A DNA stretch of 64,000 bases from CAVSJJ01 sp963728395 (lineage in GTDB: Bacteria; Actinomycetota; Actinomycetes; Actinomycetales; Dermatophilaceae): assembly GCA_963728395.1 (NCBI GenBank), contig CAVSJJ010000004.1, forward strand, positions 434,001 to 498,000. The letters are read 5' to 3'. This document shows positions 20,459-29,899 of the stretch, one piece after another. The first letter of the stretch is position 1. Each line of letters begins with the position of its first letter. The translations under genes and the position numbers were made by a program. The notes beneath the pieces were generated by a model, which saw only the letters and a list, made by a program, of their open reading frames with translations, had not been told where the DNA came from and made no database searches.

Positions 20459-22318
20459 TCACTCGACCGTGACCGACTTGGCGAGGTTGCGGGGCTGGTC
20501 GACGTCCAGGCCCTTGGCGGTCGCGAGGTGGAGGGCGAAGACCTGGAGCGGCACGACGGCGAGCAGCGGCGAGAGCAGGGGCGGCACCGCCGGGACGCGG
20601 ATGACCTCGTCGGCGAACGGCTCGACGTCGAGATCGCCCTCCTCGGCGATGACGATCGTCCGGGCTCCCCGGGCCCGGATCTCCTGGATGTTCGAGACGA
20701 CCTTGTCGTGCAGGCCGTGCGGCTCGTCCGGGGCGGGGACGACGACGAAGACCGGCTGCCCGGGCTCGATGAGGGCGATGGGCCCGTGCTTGAGCTCACC
20801 GGCGGCGAAGCCCTCGGCATGGATGTAGGCGAGCTCCTTGAGCTTGAGCGCACCCTCCATCGCGACGGGGTACCCGACGTTGCGGCCGAGGAAGAGCACC
20901 GAGCGGGTGTCGGCCATGAAGCGGGCGATCTGCTTGACCCGGTCCATCGTCGAGAGCAGCTCGGCGATCTTCTCGGGCATCCGGGCGAGCTCGCGGATGA
21001 CCGCGGCGGCATCCTCGGCATACGACCCGCCGCGCAGCTGGGCGAAGTAGAGCCCGAGGAGGTAGGCCGCGGTGATCTGGGCGAGGAAGGCCTTCGTCGA
21101 GGCGACGGCGATCTCGGGACCGGCGTGGGTGTAGAGGACGGCGTCGGACTCCCGCGGGATCGACGAGCCGTGGGTGTTGCAGATCGACAGGGTGAGCGCG
21201 CCGAGCTGCCGGGCGTGACGGACCGCCATGAGCGTGTCCATCGTCTCGCCGGACTGGCTGATCGAGACGACGAGGGTGCGCGCGTCGACGATGGGGTCGC
21301 AGTAGCGGAACTCGTGGGCGAGGCTGACCTCGACGGGGATCCGGACCCACGTCTCGACCGCGTACTTGGCGACCATCCCCGCGTATGCCGCGGTGCCGCA
21401 CGCGATGATCGTGATCCGCTCGACGTCGCGCAGCTGCTCCTCGGTGATCGACATGTCGTCGAGCATGAGCCGGCCGGAGTCGTCGCTCCGGCCGAGGAGG
21501 GTGTCGGCGACGGCGCGCGGCTGTTCGTGGATCTCCTTCTCCATGAAGGTCGGGTAGCCACCCTTCTCCGCCGCCGCGGCGTCCCACGTCACCTCGAAGG
21601 CCTTGCCGTCGGCGGGCGAGCCGTCGAAGCCGATGATGGACGCACCGTCGGGGGTGATGGTGACGATCTGGTCCTGGCCGAGCTCGATGGCGTGCCGCGT
21701 GTGTCCGATGAACGCGGCGACGTCGGAGCCGAGGAAGCTCTCGCCGTCGCCGACCCCGACGACGAGCGGGCTGTTGCGCCGGGCGCCGACGACGACGCCC
21801 GGCCTGTCGGCGTGGACGGCGAGGAGGGTGAACGCGCCCTCGAGCCGGGCGACGGCGGCGAGCATCGCGGCGGTGAGGTCACCGGTCCGGTCGTACTCGC
21901 GTCCGACGATCTTCGCCGCCACCTCGGTGTCGGTGTCGCTGGCGAAGACGGCGCCCTCGGCGAGGAGCTCCTTCCTGAGGGAGTGGAAGTTCTCGATGAT
22001 CCCGTTGTGGATGAGGGCGAGCCCGTCCTCGCGCCCCCCTCGGTGTGGGTGGGCATTGCCGTCGGTCGGACCGCCGTGCGTGGCCCACCGGGTGTGGCCG
22101 ATGCCGGTCCGGGAGGCCCCGAGCGGCTCGGACTCGAGGGCGGAGCGGAGGTTCTGAAGCTTGCCGGCGCGCTTGACCGCGGTGATGCCGTCGACGGTGA
22201 CGAGGGCGACCCCGGCGGAGTCGTACCCCCGGTACTCGAGGCGGGCCAGGCCCTCCATGACGACGTTGAGGGCGGTGTCGCCGTCCGATCGGCCGACGTA
22301 GCCCACGATTCCGCACAT
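20459..22318 (-). CDS. glmS: Glutamine-fructose-6-phosphate aminotransferase (isomerizing)
   Basis: Makes glucosamine-6-phosphate, the entry to cell-wall amino sugars. 619 residues. It begins MCGIVGYVG, so Cys2 becomes the N-terminal nucleophile. The class II glutaminase domain spans to about 225, followed by two SIS domains (SISQSGETMDTL, ICNTHGSSIPRESD, ELKHGPIALI). It ends QPRNLAKSVTVE, the invariant C-terminus. No glmS-ribozyme-like leader is visible in the 36-bp gap upstream. Probably the first gene of the operon running to tsaD. Confidence 0.97.
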   Translation of the reverse strand: MCGIVGYVGRSDGDTALNVVMEGLARLEYRGYDSAGVALVTVDGITAVKRAGKLQNLRSALESEPLGASRTGIGHTRWATHGGPTDGNAHPHRGGREDGLALIHNGIIENFHSLRKELLAEGAVFASDTDTEVAAKIVGREYDRTGDLTAAMLAAVARLEGAFTLLAVHADRPGVVVGARRNSPLVVGVGDGESFLGSDVAAFIGHTRHAIELGQDQIVTITPDGASIIGFDGSPADGKAFEVTWDAAAAEKGGYPTFMEKEIHEQPRAVADTLLGRSDDSGRLMLDDMSITEEQLRDVERITIIACGTAAYAGMVAKYAVETWVRIPVEVSLAHEFRYCDPIVDARTLVVSISQSGETMDTLMAVRHARQLGALTLSICNTHGSSIPRESDAVLYTHAGPEIAVASTKAFLAQITAAYLLGLYFAQLRGGSYAEDAAAVIRELARMPEKIAELLSTMDRVKQIARFMADTRSVLFLGRNVGYPVAMEGALKLKELAYIHAEGFAAGELKHGPIALIEPGQPVFVVVPAPDEPHGLHDKVVSNIQEIRARGARTIVIAEEGDLDVEPFADEVIRVPAVPPLLSPLLAVVPLQVFALHLATAKGLDVDQPRNLAKSVTVE

Positions 22319-22354
22319 GGCGATCAGCCTAACGGCGTGCCGGCTCCCGGCCGG

Positions 22355-23083
22355 TCAGGACGTCGTGACGGGACCGATGTCGCTCTGCCCGCGCAGGCAG
22401 GCGGCCGGGGCGAGCTCGTCGGGATAGGGCATCGAGATGACCTGGCCGCCACCGAGGTCGATCCGCAGCGTGTCATAGCTCGCCCCGCCGGAGGGGCAGT
22501 TCCCCGGGTCGCTCGTCTTGCTGATCAGGATGCCGGCCTTCCCGCCCGGCGCGACCGGGCCGGGCGCGCCGATGGGGTACTGCTGTGCCTGGGATCCGTC
22601 GATCGTCGCCTCGAGCGGGAGGTTCTGCTCGGTGCCGTCCGCGGTGACCCCCGAGAGGGTCGGGTGCCCGTCGACGGTGCACGGGGCCGGCCCGGCGTTG
22701 CGGAGCAGGAGGGCGTAGTAGACGGTCCCCGCGGCACCCCCGTCGGCTGCGACCGACGGGTCGAGGGCATCGGCCTGGCAGGCCCCGGAGTCGCCGTCGC
22801 TCGGCGTCGGCGAGGCGGTCTGGGTGACCGTGACGGTCGGCGAGGGGGTGGCCGAGGGTGAGGGCGTCGGCGAGGCCGCCGAGGACGGCTCGTCGCCCGG
22901 GCGGGTGAGCCACCACGCAGCGAGGACGATGGCGACGACGGCGACCGCGACGGCGAGGGCCACCCGCCAGCGCGGGTCCGGGGCGCCCTCGGGGTCCTCG
23001 GGCGGCCGCCGGGGACCGCCACCAGGGGCACCGGGTCCGCCTGGCTGGTAGGGGTCCTGCGGTTGCGTCGGCTGCTGGCCCAT
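22355..23083 (-). CDS. Membrane-anchored DUF4232 protein
   Basis: 242 residues. A Pro/Gly/Gln-rich cytoplasmic N-terminus (about 45 residues) is followed by one membrane helix (VALAVAVAVVAIVLAAWWL, about 57-76), then a Ser/Thr/Pro linker and a C-terminal DUF4232 domain. That domain holds four cysteines (GACQAD, APCTVDG, GNCPSGG, AACLRG) likely paired outside the cell. Start ATG 23083; the frame is open further upstream but without support. Divergent from coaA. The role of DUF4232 is unknown. Confidence 0.8.
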   Translation of the reverse strand: MGQQPTQPQDPYQPGGPGAPGGGPRRPPEDPEGAPDPRWRVALAVAVAVVAIVLAAWWLTRPGDEPSSAASPTPSPSATPSPTVTVTQTASPTPSDGDSGACQADALDPSVAADGGAAGTVYYALLLRNAGPAPCTVDGHPTLSGVTADGTEQNLPLEATIDGSQAQQYPIGAPGPVAPGGKAGILISKTSDPGNCPSGGASYDTLRIDLGGGQVISMPYPDELAPAACLRGQSDIGPVTTS

Positions 23084-23210
23084 GCCGCCCAGTCTGCCGG
23101 ACCGGGCCGGGCGGCGTGGCGGATCCCCCGAGGGCCCGCCGCGAGCCACGCCACGCCGCGCGGCGGGACGGCATGCCGGCCCCACCCGGGCGGTGAGCAA
23201 GAATGGCGGC

Positions 23211-24161
23211 GTGGTTCCCCCGACCGGTCCGCCCTCGCCCTACGTCGAGCTCGACCGGTCCTCGTGGGCGCGGCTGCGCGACAGCCACCCGCTCAGCCTC
23301 ACCGGCGAGGAGATCGCGCGGCTGCGTGGCCTCGGTGACCGGATCGACATGGCCGAGGTCGAGCAGGTCTACCTCCCCCTGTCCCGGCTGCTCAGCTTCT
23401 ACGTCCGCGCGACCGCGGGGCTGCACCGGGTGACCGGCGAGTTCCTCGGCGACCGGCCGGCCAAGACCCCGTTCGTCATCGGCGTCGCCGGGTCCGTCGC
23501 CGTCGGCAAGTCGACGACGGCACGCATCCTGCGCGAGCTGCTCCGGCGCTGGCCGCACACCCCACGGGTGGAGCTCGTGACGACCGACGGCTTCCTCCAC
23601 TCCAACGCCGAGCTCGAGGCGCGCGGCCTCCTGCAGCGCAAGGGCTTCCCCGAGTCCTACGACCGCAAGGCGCTGCTGACCTTCGTCGCCGACATCAAGT
23701 CCGGCATGCCCGAGGTCACCGCGCCGGTCTACTCCCATCTGACCTACGACATCGTCCCCGGCGAGCAGATCAGCGTGCGCCAACCCGACGTCCTCATCGT
23801 CGAGGGCCTCAACGTCCTCCAGGCGCCCGGGGTCGGGATCGATGCGACGCCGACGATCGCCCTGTCCGACTACTTCGACTTCACCGTCTACGTCGACGCC
23901 CCGACGGAGGTCATCCGCGCCTGGTACGTCAGCCGGTTCCTCCGGCTGCGCGAGACGGCGTTCGCCGACCCCGCGTCCTACTTCCACCGCTACGCCTCGC
24001 TCTCGGACGCCGAGGCGGTCGAGACCGCATCGGACATCTGGCGCCGGATCAACGAGCCGAACCTGGTCGAGAACGTCATGCCCACCCGCGACCGGGCGAC
24101 CCTCGTGCTCACCAAGGGCCCCGACCACGGCGTCACCCGGATCCGATTGCGCAAGCTCTGA
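23211..24161 (+). CDS. coaA: Pantothenate kinase, type I
   Basis: Catalyses the committed step of CoA synthesis. 316 residues from GTG 23211; a GTG at 23193 in the same frame is the alternative. Opens PSPYVELDRSSWARLRDSHPLSLTGEEIARLRGLGD. P-loop GVAGSVAVGKSTTAR, then VTTDGFLHSNAELEARGL, RKGFPESYD, VYSHLTYDIVPGE and VDVLIVEGLNVLQ are all CoaA signatures. It ends at 24161, 46 nt before fumC. Confidence 0.95.
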   Translation: MVPPTGPPSPYVELDRSSWARLRDSHPLSLTGEEIARLRGLGDRIDMAEVEQVYLPLSRLLSFYVRATAGLHRVTGEFLGDRPAKTPFVIGVAGSVAVGKSTTARILRELLRRWPHTPRVELVTTDGFLHSNAELEARGLLQRKGFPESYDRKALLTFVADIKSGMPEVTAPVYSHLTYDIVPGEQISVRQPDVLIVEGLNVLQAPGVGIDATPTIALSDYFDFTVYVDAPTEVIRAWYVSRFLRLRETAFADPASYFHRYASLSDAEAVETASDIWRRINEPNLVENVMPTRDRATLVLTKGPDHGVTRIRLRKL

Positions 24162-24207
24162 GGCGGCGTCCGGTTTCCCCGGCCCGGTTCGGGGTGATGA
24201 TGACGGT

Positions 24208-25659
24208 ATGCCGAAGACGCCAGAGCCCGCCACCGCCCCGGCCCCCGGGACAGCCCCCACGCTCGACGGCCCGACCCGGTCCGAGCACGACACGATGGGC
24301 GAGATCGAGGTGCCGGCCGACGCCCTGTGGGGTGCCCAGACCGCCCGCGCGGTCGCGAACATCCCCCTCTCCGGAGTTCGGATGCCGACCCGCGTCATCC
24401 ACGCCCTCGCCCTCGTCAAGGGTGCCGCGGCCGCCGTCAACGCCGAGCTCGGCGTCCTCGACCGCGATCTCGCCCGCGCCGTCATCGACGCGGCGGGGGC
24501 GGTGGCCCGGGGCGATCACGACGCCCACTTCCCCGTCGACGTCTTCCAGACCGGGTCGGGAACCTCGACGAACATGAACGTCAACGAGGTGCTCGCCCGC
24601 CTCGCCACGCTCGCGAGCGGCATACCGGTCCACCCCAACGACCACGTCAACGCCGGCCAGTCCAGCAACGACACCTTCCCGACCGCGATGCGGATCGCCG
24701 CGACCCTCGCCGTCACCGAGGACCTCGGCCCGGCCCTGGACCACCTCGCCGACGCCCTCGGCCGGCAGGAGCGCGCCCTCGCCGACGCGGTCAAGTCCGG
24801 ACGCACCCACCTCATGGACGCCGTGCCGATCACCCTCGGCCAGGAGATGGGCGCCTATCGGACCCAGGTCGAGAAGGGTGCCGCCCGGGTCCGCCACGCG
24901 GCCGAGGCGACGGCCGAGCTGCCGCTGGGCGGCACCGCCGTGGGGACCGGCCTCAACGCCACGCCGGGGATGGCGGCCCGGGTCATCGAGCGGCTCGGCG
25001 AGCAGACCGGCCGGCCCTTCCGCGAGGCGGCCAACCACGTCGAGGCGCAGTCGGTCCAGGATGCCGTCGTCGAGCTGAGCGGTGCCCTCAAGGTCGTGGC
25101 GGTCTCCCTGACGAAGATCTGCAACGACCTGCGCTGGATGTCCTCCGGGCCACGGGCCGGTCTGGCCGAGGTCCATCTCCCCGACCTCCAGCCGGGGTCG
25201 AGCATCATGCCGGGCAAGGTCAACCCGGTTGTCTGTGAGGCCGTCGCCATGGCGTGCGCCCAGGTCGTCGGCCACGACGCGACGGTGACGATGGCCGGGG
25301 CGTCCGGCGCCTTCGAGATCACCGTCATGATGCCGGTCATGGCCCGGTGCGTCCTCGAGTCGGTCGAGCTGCTCGCGTCCTCGGCCCGGCTCGTGGCCGA
25401 CAAGGTCGTCGCGGGCCTGGAGCCGGACCGGGAGCGGATGCGGGCGTATGCCGAGGCCTCACCGGCGATCGCGACGGCCCTCAACCCCTACCTCGGCTAC
25501 GAGGCGGTGGCGGCCGTCGTCAAGCGGGCATTGGCCGACGGCAGCTCGATCCGGGAGGCCGTCGTGGCGGCGGGCCATGTGGAGCGGGGCCGGATCACCG
25601 AGGAGCAGCTCGACGCGGCGCTCGACGTCGAGGCGATGGCTCGTCCCGCCGGCGCCTAG
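24208..25659 (+). CDS. fumC: Fumarate hydratase, class II
   Basis: Interconverts fumarate and malate. 483 residues. An N-terminal low-complexity tail of about 25 residues precedes the core. TGSGTSTNMNVNEV, HVNAGQSSNDTFPTAM, GRTHLMDAVPITLGQE and the lyase signature GSSIMPGKVNP are present; the catalytic serine is in that signature. The ATG at 24208 is itself inside a GTATGCC heptamer (24206-24212). It ends 13 bp before the convergent secreted-protein gene. Confidence 0.96.
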   Translation: MPKTPEPATAPAPGTAPTLDGPTRSEHDTMGEIEVPADALWGAQTARAVANIPLSGVRMPTRVIHALALVKGAAAAVNAELGVLDRDLARAVIDAAGAVARGDHDAHFPVDVFQTGSGTSTNMNVNEVLARLATLASGIPVHPNDHVNAGQSSNDTFPTAMRIAATLAVTEDLGPALDHLADALGRQERALADAVKSGRTHLMDAVPITLGQEMGAYRTQVEKGAARVRHAAEATAELPLGGTAVGTGLNATPGMAARVIERLGEQTGRPFREAANHVEAQSVQDAVVELSGALKVVAVSLTKICNDLRWMSSGPRAGLAEVHLPDLQPGSSIMPGKVNPVVCEAVAMACAQVVGHDATVTMAGASGAFEITVMMPVMARCVLESVELLASSARLVADKVVAGLEPDRERMRAYAEASPAIATALNPYLGYEAVAAVVKRALADGSSIREAVVAAGHVERGRITEEQLDAALDVEAMARPAGA

Positions 25660-25672
25660 AGTTCGGTCGCGC

Positions 25673-26386
25673 TCAGTACCAGTTCGTCGCCTGCGAGTGG
25701 CTCCAGGCCGCACACGGGGTGCCGTAGACGCTCCTGATGTAGTTCAGGCCCCACTTGATCTGGGTGACCGGGTTGGACTGCCAGTCACCGGCGATGGTGC
25801 CCATCTTCGAGCCGGGCAGCGACTGCGGGATGCCGTACGCACCCGACGAGGCGTTCATCGCCCGGTAGTTCCAGCCGGACTCCTTGGTCCACAGCGAGTC
25901 GAGACAACCGAACTGGCTGCCGGAGAAGCCGTACTGGGGCAGGAGCAGCCGGGCCACGGCGCGGGGGTTGACCCGTGCGTTGGCGATGATCGCCTTGCGC
26001 TCGGCCTCCCGCGCTGCCCGAGCCGCGGCCTGACGGCGGGCCTTGGCGAGGGCGGCGGCGCGGGCGCGCTCGGCCGCGAGCTGCTTGGCCTCGACGGCGT
26101 TGCGGACCGTCGTCAGGTTGGCCCGCGAGGCGACGAGGTGGGCGGTGTCCTCGGCGACGGTCTTGGACTGCTCGCTGGCCTGCGAGGCGACCTCGGGGCT
26201 CATCGCGAATGCCGTGGCGTCGGCCTGGTCCGCCTCGGCGCTGCGGACGCCGGCGGCCCCGGACGCGAGGATGGCGAGCGCGAGGCTCGAGGCGACGGTG
26301 GGCCGGCGCAGTACGCCGGCGACGACGCTGCGCTGAGCGCTCGCACGGGCGTGACGGGGCGCATGGCGCGGGGTGTAACGGCTCAT
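25673..26386 (-). CDS. Secreted transglycosylase-like protein with helical N-domain
   Basis: 237 residues. N-terminal signal-like segment (RSVVAGVLRRPTVASSLALAILASGAAGVRSAEA), then a long Ala/Arg/Glu-rich helical region (about 60-150) likely to be coiled coil, and a C-terminal lytic-transglycosylase-like domain. In that domain FGCLDSLWTKESGWNY carries the usual catalytic Glu; NASSGAYGIPQSLPGSKM, TQIKWGLNYI and YGTPCAAWSHSQ follow. Probable role is cell-wall remodelling. ATG at 26386 has AAGGTC upstream; an in-frame upstream start would only add a non-secretory tail. Confidence 0.85.
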   Translation of the reverse strand: MSRYTPRHAPRHARASAQRSVVAGVLRRPTVASSLALAILASGAAGVRSAEADQADATAFAMSPEVASQASEQSKTVAEDTAHLVASRANLTTVRNAVEAKQLAAERARAAALAKARRQAAARAAREAERKAIIANARVNPRAVARLLLPQYGFSGSQFGCLDSLWTKESGWNYRAMNASSGAYGIPQSLPGSKMGTIAGDWQSNPVTQIKWGLNYIRSVYGTPCAAWSHSQATNWY

Positions 26387-26606
26387 CGCCGTGGGACCTT
26401 TCGTGTCGGTTTGGGCGGCCGACATGATGTCGATGGCAGGGGCTCCGACCGGTGTCCAGGGGGGCGTGACCTCGGTCGGCGTTATCGAATCGAGACCAAA
26501 CGGTAGCCCACATTCCGGCCCCGAGCGAAATCAATGCCCACCAGGTGGGCCGATCCCCCGGGGTCGGGTCGGCCGATCGGCCGATCCCGCCGGCATCCGC
26601 GAGCGT
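26387..26606 (-). promoter_or_regulatory. Upstream region of the secreted transglycosylase-like gene
   Basis: On the minus strand this 220-bp spacer contains TTTGGTCTCGATTCGATAAC (about 26499-26480), with GATAAC as a possible -10 box. After it comes a hairpin-capable pair CCGACCG..CGGTCGG. I looked for a c-di-AMP (ydaO-type) riboswitch, which precedes many such genes, and could not recognise one. Promoter assignment is tentative. Confidence 0.3.
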
Positions 26607-27248
26607 TCAGCCGTCGACGTGGAGCATCCGCCGGACCGACCGCTCGATGATGGCGATCGCCGCCTCGGCGTCCTCGTCGGTGTGCTCGATCGCGAGGTTC
26701 ACCCCGAAGCCGTCCAGGAGCGCCTGGAGCTCCTCGGCCGCCTCGTCGAGGGTGCCCTCGACCCGGAACGAGCCGGAGTCGACACCGGCCTCGATGCACT
26801 GCCGGGCCAGGTCGTTCCACAGCACGCCGACCTCGCGGCTGTCCTCGGCCACCTCGTCCTCGTGGGCGGCCGCCCGCCAGTACTCGAGCCACAGGGTCCA
26901 GTTGCGCCGGCGCAGGTCCGGGCCGGGCGAGATGGAGCGCCGGACGAGCGTCTGCACCCGCTCCCAGGGCGTCGGCAGGGCGACGACGGCCTCGGCCAGC
27001 TGGGCGAGCTCGTCGCGCACCGTGAAGCACAGGGCCGCCTGGCGCAGCTCGCCCACCGTCGGGAAGTAGTGCTGGAGGCTCGCGGTGGGGACCCCACAGG
27101 CCTGGGAGACATCGCTGTACCTGAGCCGGCCGTAGCCGCGCTCGATGAGGGCGGAGGACGCCCCGGCCAGGATGTCCTCGCGACGGTAGCGCGGCGGCCG
27201 TCCCCGCTTCGCCTTCGGTAGCTGCTCGCTCGTGGACACCTTTCCCAC
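26607..27248 (-). CDS. TetR-family transcriptional regulator
   Basis: 213 residues. Basic N-terminus KAKRGRPPRYRRED, then the HTH: ILAGASSALIERGYGRLRYSDVSQACGVPTASLQHYFPTVGELRQAAL. The C-terminal ligand domain has Trp-rich WTLWLEYWRAAAHEDE, commonly seen in regulators of transport or degradation genes. GTG start at 27248; a second GTG at 27239 is possible. No partner gene is divergent, so the target is not apparent. Monocistronic. Confidence 0.9.
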   Translation of the reverse strand: MGKVSTSEQLPKAKRGRPPRYRREDILAGASSALIERGYGRLRYSDVSQACGVPTASLQHYFPTVGELRQAALCFTVRDELAQLAEAVVALPTPWERVQTLVRRSISPGPDLRRRNWTLWLEYWRAAAHEDEVAEDSREVGVLWNDLARQCIEAGVDSGSFRVEGTLDEAAEELQALLDGFGVNLAIEHTDEDAEAAIAIIERSVRRMLHVDG

Positions 27249-27319
27249 CCTATGTCGATGCCCCGCTCGGGGCGCGTTGTCGATCGGCGGCAGCCGATCC
27301 CCTCCTTCTGACGAACGCC

Positions 27320-28684
27320 TCAGACGTCGAGACCCTCCAGCAGGTCGGTGACCAGGGCGGCGATCGGGCTGCGCTCGCTTCGGGTGAGCGTCACGTGCGC
27401 GAAGAGCGGGTGCCCCCTGAGCGCCTCGATGACGGCCGCGACGCCGTCGTGCCGGCCGACCCTCAGGTTGTCGCGCTGCGCCACGTCGTGGGTGAGGACG
27501 ACCCGGGAGTTCTGCCCGATCCGGGACAGGACGGTCAGCAGGACGTTGCGCTCGAGGCTCTGGGCCTCGTCGACGATGACGAAGCTGTCGTGCAGGGAGC
27601 GGCCCCGGATGTGGGTCAGCGGCAGCACCTCGAGCATGCCCCGGTCGAGGACCTCCTCGACGACCTCACGGGACACCAGAGCCCCGAGGGTGTCGAAGAC
27701 CGCCTGCCCCCAAGGGTTCATCTTCTCGGCCTCGGTGCCGGGGAGGTATCCGAGCTCCTGGCCGCCGACGGCATACACGGGACGGAAGACGACGACCTTG
27801 CGGTGCTGGCGGCGCTCCATGACCGCCTCGAGCCCGGCGCACATCGCGAGGGCGCTCTTGCCGGTGCCGGCGCGGCCACCGAGGCTGACGATGCCGAGGT
27901 CGGGGTCGAGGAGCAGGTCGAGCGCGATCCGCTGCTCGGCGCTGCGCCCGTGCAGGCCGAACGCGTCGCGGTCGCCGCGCACGAGCCGGACCTGCTTGTC
28001 CGGGCCGACCCGGCCCAGGCCGCTGCCGGTCGGGGCGAGCAGCTTCAGGCCGGTGTGGCAGGGCAGCTCCGCCGCGTCACGGTTCTCGAGCCGGCCGTAC
28101 TCGTAGAGGTGGTCCAGCTCCTCGGTGCTCACCCCGAGCTCGGCCATCCCGGTCCACCCCGACTCGACGGCCAGCTCGGCGCGGTACTCCTCGGCGTCGA
28201 GGCCGACCGCGGAGGCCTTGACCCGCATCGGCAGGTCCTTGCTGACGATCGTGACGACCTTGCCCTCGTTGGCGAGGTTGCGGGCGACGGCGAGGATGCG
28301 GGTGTCGTTGTCGCCGAGCCGGAAGCCCGCCGGCAGCGACGAGGGGTCGGTGTGGTTGAGCTCGACATGGAGCGAGCCGCCCTCGTCGGTCACCGGGACG
28401 GGGGCGTCGAGCCGCCCGGCCTGGACCCGCAGGTCATCGAGCAGCCGCAGCGCGGTCCGGGCGAAGTAGCCCAGCTCCGGGTGGTGTCGCTTCCCCTCGA
28501 GCTCGCTGATGACGACGACCGGGAGGACGACGTCGTGCTCCTTGAACCGCAGCACCGCCCGGGGGTCGGAGAGGAGGACCGAGGTGTCGAGGACGTAGGT
28601 CCGCCGCGACTGCCCACCTCCCCCGCCGCCGCTCGCCGCCCCCTGGCGGGTCGTGGTGCCGGACTGTCGCGAGGTCGAGGCCAC
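27320..28684 (-). CDS. PhoH-family protein: PIN domain plus PhoH ATPase
   Basis: 454 residues. After a Gly/Ser-rich tail, a PIN nuclease domain begins at about residue 29 (TYVLDTSVLLSDP, with acidic residues later in DNDTRILAVA). The PhoH helicase-like ATPase begins near 250: Walker A GGRAGTGKSAL, then VVVFRPVYAVGGQELGYLPG and Walker B FVIVDEAQSLE. This PIN-PhoH architecture (PhoH2) is associated with RNA unwinding and cleavage. GTG at 28684 follows GGGAGG; open sequence further upstream is not coding. Confidence 0.92.
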   Translation of the reverse strand: MASTSRQSGTTTRQGAASGGGGGGQSRRTYVLDTSVLLSDPRAVLRFKEHDVVLPVVVISELEGKRHHPELGYFARTALRLLDDLRVQAGRLDAPVPVTDEGGSLHVELNHTDPSSLPAGFRLGDNDTRILAVARNLANEGKVVTIVSKDLPMRVKASAVGLDAEEYRAELAVESGWTGMAELGVSTEELDHLYEYGRLENRDAAELPCHTGLKLLAPTGSGLGRVGPDKQVRLVRGDRDAFGLHGRSAEQRIALDLLLDPDLGIVSLGGRAGTGKSALAMCAGLEAVMERRQHRKVVVFRPVYAVGGQELGYLPGTEAEKMNPWGQAVFDTLGALVSREVVEEVLDRGMLEVLPLTHIRGRSLHDSFVIVDEAQSLERNVLLTVLSRIGQNSRVVLTHDVAQRDNLRVGRHDGVAAVIEALRGHPLFAHVTLTRSERSPIAALVTDLLEGLDV

Positions 28685-28794
28685 GGGGTCCTCCCTAGGG
28701 TCGCGTCGCCACCCGTCGGGCGGGTGGTCGTGAGGCGACGGTACGTCGCCGGGCGCGCCCCGGCACCCGAGGGGGAGGGTGTGTCGTCCGATGT

Positions 28795-28810
28795 TCACCC
28801 CGAGGGGTGA
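28795..28810. promoter_or_regulatory. 16-bp palindrome upstream of the phoH-like gene
   Basis: TCACCCC (28795-28801), GA, GGGGTGA (28804-28810) lies about 110 bp before the phoH-like start in a 276-bp spacer. It could be an operator. It is not followed by a T-tract. Nothing else is recognisable in 28685-28960. Confidence 0.35.
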
Positions 28811-28960
28811 GGAGCCGCTCGCGCGCCCGGGGCTCAAGTGGCCTGTGTGACCCGTGAGACCGATGTGCTACGCCACGCTCGGCTCGGCGACGGCGCGGGC
28901 CGCCGCGCCTCGGGCCGCTCCCGGCCGCTCCCGGCCGCCCCCGGCCGGTCCGGGAACCGG

Positions 28961-29788
28961 TCAGGCCCCGAACCGCCGATGTCGCTCGCCGTACGCCCGC
29001 AGCGCCCGGAGGAAGTCGACCTTGCGGAAGTCGGGCCAGAAGGCCTCACAGAAGTAGAACTCGCTGTGTGCGCTCTGCCAGAGGAGGAACCCACCGAGCC
29101 GCTGCTCCCCCGAGGTGCGGATGACGAGATCCGGGTCGGGCTGGCCCTTCGTGTAGAGGTGCTCGGCGATGTGCTCGACGTCGAGGATCTCGGCGAGCTC
29201 CTCGATCGAGGTTCCCTGCTCGGCCTGCGCGTGGAGCAGCGAGCGCACCGCGTCGGCGATCTCACGGCGGCCGCCGTAGCCGACGGCGACGTTGACGATC
29301 ATGCCCTCGACGTCCCGGGTCCGGTCACCGGCCGACTTGAGCCGTTCGGCCGTCTCGGCGGGCAGCAGGTCCAGCGCGCCGACCGGGTGCAGCCGCCATC
29401 GGTGGGTCTCGGCGAGCTCGTCCACGACCCGCTCGATGATCTGCATGAGCGGGCGGAGCTCGTCGACGGGACGGTTGAGGTTGTCCGTCGAGAGCAGCCA
29501 CAGGGTGACGACCTCGACGCCGACGTCCTCGCACCAGCCGAGAAGCGGCGCGATGTTGTCCGCGCCCGCCTGGTGGCCCTCGCGGGTCCCGGTGCCGCGG
29601 GCCTTGGCCCAGCGCCGGTTGCCGTCGAGCATGACGCCGACGTGCCGGGGGATGGCCTCGGGGTCGAGTGCGCTGGCGAGCCGCCGAGCGTATGCCGCGT
29701 AGACGACATCGCTGAGCGCCATGCGCGTCTCCTCGGGGACCTCGATGTCGGCCGCGGGCCGGTGCGGCGGGGCCGTGTTGAGAGTCAC
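28961..29788 (-). CDS. Short-chain (Z)-isoprenyl diphosphate synthase
   Basis: cis-Prenyltransferase building polyprenyl carrier precursors for the cell wall. 275 residues. PRHVGVMLDGNRRWAK is the catalytic Asp/P-site motif; WLLSTDNLNRPVDEL and the C-terminal DLVIRTSGEQRLGGFLLWQSAHSEFYF are family hallmarks. The N-terminus with MALSDVVYAAYARRL resembles mycobacterial-type short-chain Z-farnesyl synthases rather than UppS proper; this is inference. GTG at 29788. The hemolysin III gene is divergent. Confidence 0.93.
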   Translation of the reverse strand: MTLNTAPPHRPAADIEVPEETRMALSDVVYAAYARRLASALDPEAIPRHVGVMLDGNRRWAKARGTGTREGHQAGADNIAPLLGWCEDVGVEVVTLWLLSTDNLNRPVDELRPLMQIIERVVDELAETHRWRLHPVGALDLLPAETAERLKSAGDRTRDVEGMIVNVAVGYGGRREIADAVRSLLHAQAEQGTSIEELAEILDVEHIAEHLYTKGQPDPDLVIRTSGEQRLGGFLLWQSAHSEFYFCEAFWPDFRKVDFLRALRAYGERHRRFGA

Positions 29789-29873
29789 GGTACCGCCCGC
29801 GCCCGGGCGGTGGCGTGGGCCCGCCGTGCGGGCTTGCTGTGGATCTCCTGTGCGCTCCCACCGGGCCGGTCAC

Positions 29874-29893
29874 AACCTACGGTTGCGTAGGTT
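29874..29893. promoter_or_regulatory. Palindromic operator before the hemolysin III gene
   Basis: Perfect inverted repeat AACCTACG, GTTG, CGTAGGTT, ending 6 nt before the hemolysin III start. It is followed by TTACG. The form is typical of TetR-family operators; similar CCTACG..CGTAGG repeats are, as I recall, found before lipid-related membrane genes in actinobacteria. The regulator is not identified here. Confidence 0.6.
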
Positions 29894-29899
29894 ACGCTG

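Noticed and set aside
26387..26606. A c-di-AMP riboswitch before the secreted transglycosylase-like gene
   Set aside because: I could not match the conserved core of that riboswitch in this spacer.
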